Below, piece after piece: positions 58,949 through 64,000 of a stretch of DNA of 64,000 bases (positions are counted from its first letter, which is position 1; each line of letters opens with the position of its first letter). Made by a program: the position numbers and the translations under genes. Source of the DNA: Guyanagaster necrorhizus (lineage: Eukaryota > Basidiomycota > Agaricomycetes > Agaricales > Physalacriaceae); contig NW_025064937.1 in NCBI RefSeq assembly GCF_019112545.1, positions 7,656 to 71,655 on the forward strand, in the 5' to 3' direction. Under the pieces are notes generated by a model. The model saw only the letters and a list, made by a program, of their open reading frames with translations, was not told the DNA's origin and searched no databases.

Positions 58949-60203
58949 TCACTTGTCTACTCGTAGGAGATCACGACTCATCAACGATTTGCAACTATCC
59001 TCTATTATACCCCTCACGCGAGCGAAGAGGGTCTCCAATTGGGGATCATATCCAGACCCTGAGTCGACGGTGAGGTTTAGGTTGACTCCGCAAAGTTCCT
59101 TCATTTGAGAGCGGGAAAGGGCAGCGTCCAGTGCTGACCACTGCGCCACTGAGGGAAAAGATGCCGATAAAGAGGAATCTGATCGTTCGACGTGAACCTT
59201 CAGATTTGTTGTGAACTCCTTCAACTTGAAGTTTTCGTCATCTGTGGAGAAGGTCTCTAGAAGGTCTCTATCCAGTATTTGAGTAGAGGTATACGGATCG
59301 GTTTCGCCGATGACGACTGTCAGATATTTAACATGACTAAGAGATAGAAGAAGGATGGGGTCATTGGCTGAGCAGCGGGGTAATAAGCACCGAGCCATAT
59401 ATGTGAAGGGTCAGGCGACTTACTGTGCTGTTGAGATTCAGCGTTGCCAAGCATCATAGGGCCAATGTATGCGCTGATGAGGGACTCGCGGGTTTGACAA
59501 AGAATAAGTTTGACGAGCTGAAGCTCGCGATTCGTCATGTGTGCAACGCGCAGGTGCTTCAAGTCCTCGAGAATTTCTGAGAGTCCTTCTTGTAGGAATG
59601 GCATCGCTGAATGAATGAAATTATAGTAGAACCGGAGGTCCAATGTTTCGAGACGCAATTCTTGCGGTGGTGAAGGGAAAGCAGCCAGTATCGATTGAGG
59701 AAACGAAACGAAACCGAAAGTTAGATATTTGACAGAGGGAAAGGCGCATAGCAAGGTGTAAAAGTCGTCGGCACTTTTTATACTCATGGCGTCAAAGGTG
59801 AGACGCTTTATGTGTGGCTGGGATGGGAAAACGGAAGAGAGGGAAATAATGCCTGTCAGTTGAGGAATCTTAGCGTCTTCAATGACGAATTCTCGACATT
59901 GCCAAGAGCTTTAAAGACGAGATGAGTCGTATTTTCGTTAAATATCCAGTCTGCAGGGACCAGGGATGTTCTGCCACAAAATTTAATCGTATGGATCATA
60001 GATAGAAGGCTGGGAGAAATTCCGAACAAACTGAGGAGTTCTTTGAGGTGCAAGGGGGAAGAAACGATGACATGACGGAATAGATGCATCCGTGCACGCT
60101 CTGCAAAGCAGTGGGCCGAAGATAAGCAGGAACGCAGGTATTTCTCGTCTCCTTTTAAGAAGTCGACAATCACGTTGACAAGTTCTTGCGGCAGCATGGA
60201 CAT
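58949..60203 (-). pseudogene. F-box-type protein gene with a frameshift
   Basis: It starts MSMLPQELVNVIVDFLKGD at 60203, an F-box-like opening, followed by LRSCLSSAHCFAERARMHLFRHV. After SSLKTLRFLN a stop (59856) is reached, but the next frame continues at once with LTGIISLSSVF, the IKRLTFDAMSIKSADDF stretch and YLTFGFVSFPQSILAAF. That is a one-base shift rather than an intron. A 56-bp GT-AG intron (59368-59423) joins NAESQQH to NDPILLLSLSHVKYL, and the frame ends at 58949. Without the shift it would be a protein of about 400 aa. A sequencing error at the shift would make it intact. It is a different subfamily from 56719-58002. Confidence 0.6.
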
Positions 60204-61194
60204 GGCTGCTTACTCAGAGGTTTTCTGTGAGGCTTAGAGACACTGAGCCAAGATAACATAGTTTAAAAGGTAAACTTACGGAGCGTCAATGAGCCGCGTT
60301 GTCCAAATAGAAATCACCTGTCGCCGTTGAGAGCAGGATGGCAATGCAGATTGCCTACCCGGAGCCGCGGTATCTGCCGGCTTCTATCCTGGATCCCGTG
60401 ACCCTTCAATCAGGAAAATTTTCCGTCGTTATCCCGAAGAAAATCAGGGAAAACTCTCTTCCCAGTCCACCATGTCAGCTAAATGTCAGAACGCGTCTGA
60501 TGATCATGTTGACTTGTTTTAGCCTATATTTACGCGTGAAAATGCGTCCACTTATTGTCCGAATTTTTTCTTCGCATACTTTGTATAAGCGGCAGCTTTG
60601 GGTGACTCGTCACGATGGTGAAGATTCTCCTGCTTTACTTCCACATTGCACTATATCATGTCTTGTTTCCTACGGCTACATTTTCATAGTCAAATCGGTC
60701 TCTTTATGGCCGACAGGATTCATTGTCGTTCAAGGAACCCGACTGACCTCTCAGAGATCCAGCCTACTTGAATGCCAAGTCAGTATTCGATACGTGGCAA
60801 GAGAAGTTGAGGTCGGAGACTCAGACCGGCTAAAGTCGCGTTAATGATTTGGGTGGGTTTTCACACGGACAGTTATGGACACCATCGATTCAAGCGATCT
60901 GTAGGCTGGGCATACGAGGTGGTTCCGGTGCTTTGCTTCTGAGGAAGCGTTATAATGATGCGGTTTAGCCATCAGTTACATGAGGTAAGCAATTCAACTC
61001 ATGATTCCTTGCTTAAATATGCAGTAGTCTCATTAGGTCTGAATTTCCCACCTCTGCAGTTCTTTGATTCGCACAGCCATTTCTATCTCAGCCAATTGGA
61101 CCATCGCGGAACCTTTGATTCCTCCGTCTCACACACATAATCAAATTATCTTCTTGTTTGCTGACTACTTGTATCTCGACTTCGAACTGGCATC
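60204..61194. other. Intergenic
   Basis: An open frame at 60338-60844 has no recognisable family and no supporting codon pattern. It is not called. Confidence 0.5.
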
Positions 61195-62296
61195 ATGACT
61201 ACTCCCATTCTCGCAGGAGCTCCGGGGGAATGCTGCTTTACTGCAGTTAAGCACGAAGGGACACCTGCAGGGAGGATCGATACCATTACTGGTGTGCCGA
61301 CCTACGTTTCCGAGCCAAAGTCCCCTAAGACCACCCCAAAGCCGAAGGTTGTGCTGTTCTTTGCTGACATTTACGGCCCTCTGTACATCAACAACGAATT
61401 GGTTCAAGACTATTTTTCTTCTCAAGGTCTGTTTTCTTCATATGACTTTGGAAAGTTGGCGATAACAGCTATCGATAGGATTTTTCGTCGTTGGGGTCGA
61501 CTACTTCCTCGGAGACCCAGTTTATATACACACAGAACCGGACTTTGATAGGCCGGCATGGATAGAAAAGTCGAAGCAACAGGCGAAAGAGCTAATGCCG
61601 CCATGGATGGCCGCCATCCGGGAGAAATACGGTAAGTGGTCATTGTTGAGCTCTTTTAATCTTACGCAGTTGAACAGGTCAGGATGCGCAGTATGCAGCC
61701 GTGGGGTACTGCTTCGGAGGTCCGTTCGTTTTGGATCTGGCGGCTCGTGGAGATATCGTGGCTGGTGAGTGTGAAACAGATACTTCTGGACATTCTTTCA
61801 CCGACGCACGGATTGCTAGGTGCTATCGCGCATCCAGCATTCCTTACTGAAGACCACTTCAAGAATATCAATAGTAAAGCCTCATTTCTGTCTTTCTCAT
61901 ATCCCAGGACTGATGCTTCTGGTTTCAGAACCTCTATTTCTATCATGCGCGGGCACGTATCAATTCTTATGGTTTTCTTAACTCACTTCAGCTTACCACC
62001 ACCACCAGAAATCGATCATACCTTCCCGCTGGAGTCTCGCCGGCGCGCTGAGGATATCCTGATTGAAAGAAAGACCGGCTATTGTTTCCAGGTCTTTTCG
62101 GGAGTCAAACATGGTTTTGCTTTGAGAGGCGATCCCAATGTCGGCGATACTCGTAAGTTTCTTTGAGTTTATGAAGCAATTGCATCGATTGAGATGATCA
62201 ACAGGCTGGGCAAAGGAAGAGTCCGCACGAGGCATTGCTAACTGGTTTCAGCGCTTTTACGCTGAGGACTTGCAGTTAGCCAAATCAGAGTTGTGA
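61195..62296 (+). CDS. Dienelactone hydrolase-family alpha/beta hydrolase
   Basis: Seven exons by eye: 61195-61426, 61479-61631, 61678-61764, 61820-61873, 61929-61952, 62009-62152, 62205-62296; the total of 786 nt gives 261 residues. The fold opens with GRIDTITGVPTYV and VVLFFADIYGP. The nucleophile elbow is GYCFGG (Cys), then LDLAARGDI, AIAHPAFLTEDHF, KPLFLSCAEIDHTFP (Asp) and VFSGVKHGFALRGDP (His), completing the Cys-Asp-His triad of the family. The C-terminus WAKEESARGIANWFQRF is typical. Fungal members hydrolyse dienelactone-like or other carboxylic esters in the cytosol; the substrate here is unknown. The fifth intron appears to use a GC donor (61953). The full-length frame is intact. 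Confidence 0.87.
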
Positions 62297-62461
62297 CAAT
62301 CTGTAGTACAGAAGGTACCCGCTAAGGCCAGTACTTTGTGAGGAGAGAAGGAGTTGCTATGGACAACGAGATAAAATACGGCGATAAGGCTTGAAATCAA
62401 TATACATCATATCTTTATCGTGTACTACAGAAAGGCATACAGTGTGCATCAATCCACGACA

Positions 62462-63185
62462 TTAGATGCAGGAATGGTTCTCCAGTGTCATACATAGAAT
62501 GGCCCATGTCGCTGCACCGTGCGCGCATCTCCAGCAGCCGAAGTTCGTCGGGTCGTCACGATCGACCAGGATGTTATGCAGTGAGTAGTCCATGTGGGAC
62601 AGGACGATCTGCTCGTGGTCAAGAATCTGAGAGTCAAGCAAATGTGATTTCTGCACGATGTCGATAGCGGTTTCCCGCCACTTGCGTTCCTGCTCGTGGT
62701 CGACGTCTGGTGGAATATTTCGAGTGGGGGATAGTTTGCCGTTAGCCACAGCTACGAGCCACTGTCTGGAAGATGAAAATGGGCCAGATGTTGCAGCCTC
62801 TGGGGATGCGAGAGTTCCAGCTTGTGGAATGTAGGTCATTGGACCAATAAAATACCGATTTTCTGATTTTTCTTGATGTTCGTATATGCTCCCGATGTAT
62901 TTGAAGCGTAATCGAAGAAGTTGGACCATGTGTCTGCTACAGATATACACAACGTCTCCCGCTGATCATCCGTAAGAGACCTCCACAGACGCGCGGAGTT
63001 GTCACCGTCAATCTGAAGAGAACATTAAATTTGTCTCGCCCCGAAAAAAAATGCGATACTACCCGTACATATTTCATTAGCATCCATTCTCCGCCGACCT
63101 TTCTGTCCTAGTGGGGATCATAGACCAGAACATCCGGGACCGGGATGGTTCTTTGCTTCTTCACGTAATTCATTGTGGCTACCTT
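62462..63185 (-). pseudogene. APH/choline-kinase-type phosphotransferase, degraded
   Basis: Minus-strand pieces read VATMNYVKKQRTIPVPDVLV, an in-frame TAG at 63118-63120, VGGEWMLMKYV, an apparent intron, then LTDDQRETLCISVADTW. After a frame change comes LLRLRFKYIGSIYEH, YFIGPMTYIPQAG and the Brenner-type catalytic loop VLSHMDYSLHNILVD (family HxDxxxxN). The DWE-type metal-binding motif expected next cannot be found and the frame ends at 62462. The stop, the shift and the missing C-terminal half mark a pseudogene. The true 5' end upstream was not resolved. Confidence 0.7.
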
Positions 63186-63705
63186 GGAACATTATTAGCT
63201 CGGTTGGACAGACAGAAGAACGTGGGGCACCTCTGAGCGCATCTTAAAATCGGATAGTTCCTTGAATTGTCGGGTACAGCCATCTCACACCGATGCCCAA
63301 GCCACGCGGAGCAAAAGTCCACGGTGCAGCGATGAATCCACCCTGTAAATTTTCATGTTTGGAAATTCGGTTATTAAGAAAATTCTAAAAACTGCGTGAA
63401 CGGACCACATGGTTAGATACTTTCCATGACAGGACAAAGTCAGTCAGGTATCTGGAAGAGTTTAGTCGAAATAAACACACATGAGGCAGGGGAATGAAGA
63501 GAAAGGGTATCGTCTTGTAAGTACCCTTGAATCCTGGACTTCATGGCATCTATGTTGATATGATGCCGCATTGAGACTGATTTGTAACCACGCCTATCCG
63601 GCGAGCTGGGCTGAACTTGAAGGTACACCAGGGTTGATGTTTACACTCCGCAACAGGGCCTGTTCCTTCCGATCGGTCATCGGTGGTCAGATCCAGAAAC
63701 GGATC
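63186..63705. other. Flank of the kinase pseudogene, unassigned
   Basis: It may hold N-terminal exons of the kinase relic on the minus strand. Nothing could be joined with confidence. Confidence 0.4.
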
Positions 63706-63929
63706 ATGTCAACTTCGTTCATCAAGTCCGTCGTCACACTGGCCACGGCGTTTCTAGTAGGAACGGCTCACAGCATCTTTTGTAAACAGCTTGAGGGTTC
63801 CAACATGATGCCGGGGCAGATTGAGCACAACATCGTGATTTTTGTCTTTACTTTAGATTCCCGAAGTGCAAACCCGGTCAAAAACAAGGGTCGAAGAAAA
63901 TCATTGGTTCATTTGGGGGTCTCCGGGTA
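63706..63929 (+). CDS. Possible first exon of a secreted protein
   Basis: The Met at 63706 opens a signal-peptide-like stretch, MSTSFIKSVVTLATAFLVG, followed by AHS, a plausible cleavage site. The frame continues about 50 residues to a strong donor, GTAAGT, near 63930. The gene would continue beyond the window edge, so the family cannot be named. The longer frame from 63571 is less likely because its N-terminal part lacks any signal. Confidence 0.35.
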
Positions 63930-64000
63930 AGTCTGTCTCTAACAACCGAAGGCTGAGATTTTGGATACATCCACCGCCCATATCTCTTCAATAGAAATAT

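Noticed and set aside
60338..60844. 168-aa open frame
   Set aside because: No domain, irregular composition and no plausible splice joins; treated as chance.

Overview
The window reads as filamentous basidiomycete DNA, most likely Agaricomycetes. Genes carry many short GT-AG introns of about 50-56 bp, and there are Agaricomycete-style F-box proteins, a seven-helix membrane protein, a GH75 chitosanase, an intron-bearing initiator tRNA and dense Ty3/gypsy and Ty1/copia retrotransposons. No species can be named from the sequence alone.

Layout. Bases 1-14.3 kb are almost entirely nested, decayed retroelements. Chromovirus A (193-5994, +) sits in gag of a related element B (5995-7081, -), and B sits in pol of a third gypsy, C (7082-12850, -). 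C has lost its middle, and the gap is filled by a 3.7-kb near-perfect palindrome (8316-12023). A copia gag fragment follows (13436-14262, -). From 14.7 to 21.6 kb lies a second large inverted repeat (arms 2.1 kb, spacer 2.7 kb) built from host-like sequence: an F-box-type gene plus the start of a P4-ATPase (lipid flippase), both broken. From 22 to 27 kb there are tRNA-derived SINE-like repeats, an initiator tRNA-Met and an intact seven-exon chitosanase. From 28 to 44.3 kb there is a 1.95-kb LTR-like repeat, then a textbook nest: a full-length gypsy (30317-44328) with a copia in its 5' LTR, a solo LTR inside that copia, and another solo LTR inside the gypsy pol. All four insertions keep visible 5-bp target duplications.

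From 45.4 kb onward the DNA is CpG-containing and gene-bearing: a membrane protein (47213-48531, +), a cystathionine gamma-lyase/synthase-family enzyme (50980-52384, -), a third, differently rearranged copy of the F-box/P4-ATPase pair (53770-58002, -), a frameshifted F-box-type gene, a dienelactone-hydrolase-family enzyme (61195-62296, +), an APH-type kinase pseudogene and the probable first exon of a secreted protein.

Two processes stand out. First, repeats have been stripped of CpG by C-to-T change, with sharp edges against CpG-rich DNA. Second, segments have been folded back or inverted at several scales: two kilobase-size palindromes, a 0.4-kb inversion inside the ATPase pseudogene, and a 38-bp ATPase sliver displaced by about 2.8 kb. 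The intact genes (chitosanase, sulfur-amino-acid enzyme, hydrolase, membrane protein) look like independent single genes with no evident shared pathway. All reading is by eye; exon joins and family calls were not checked by any search.
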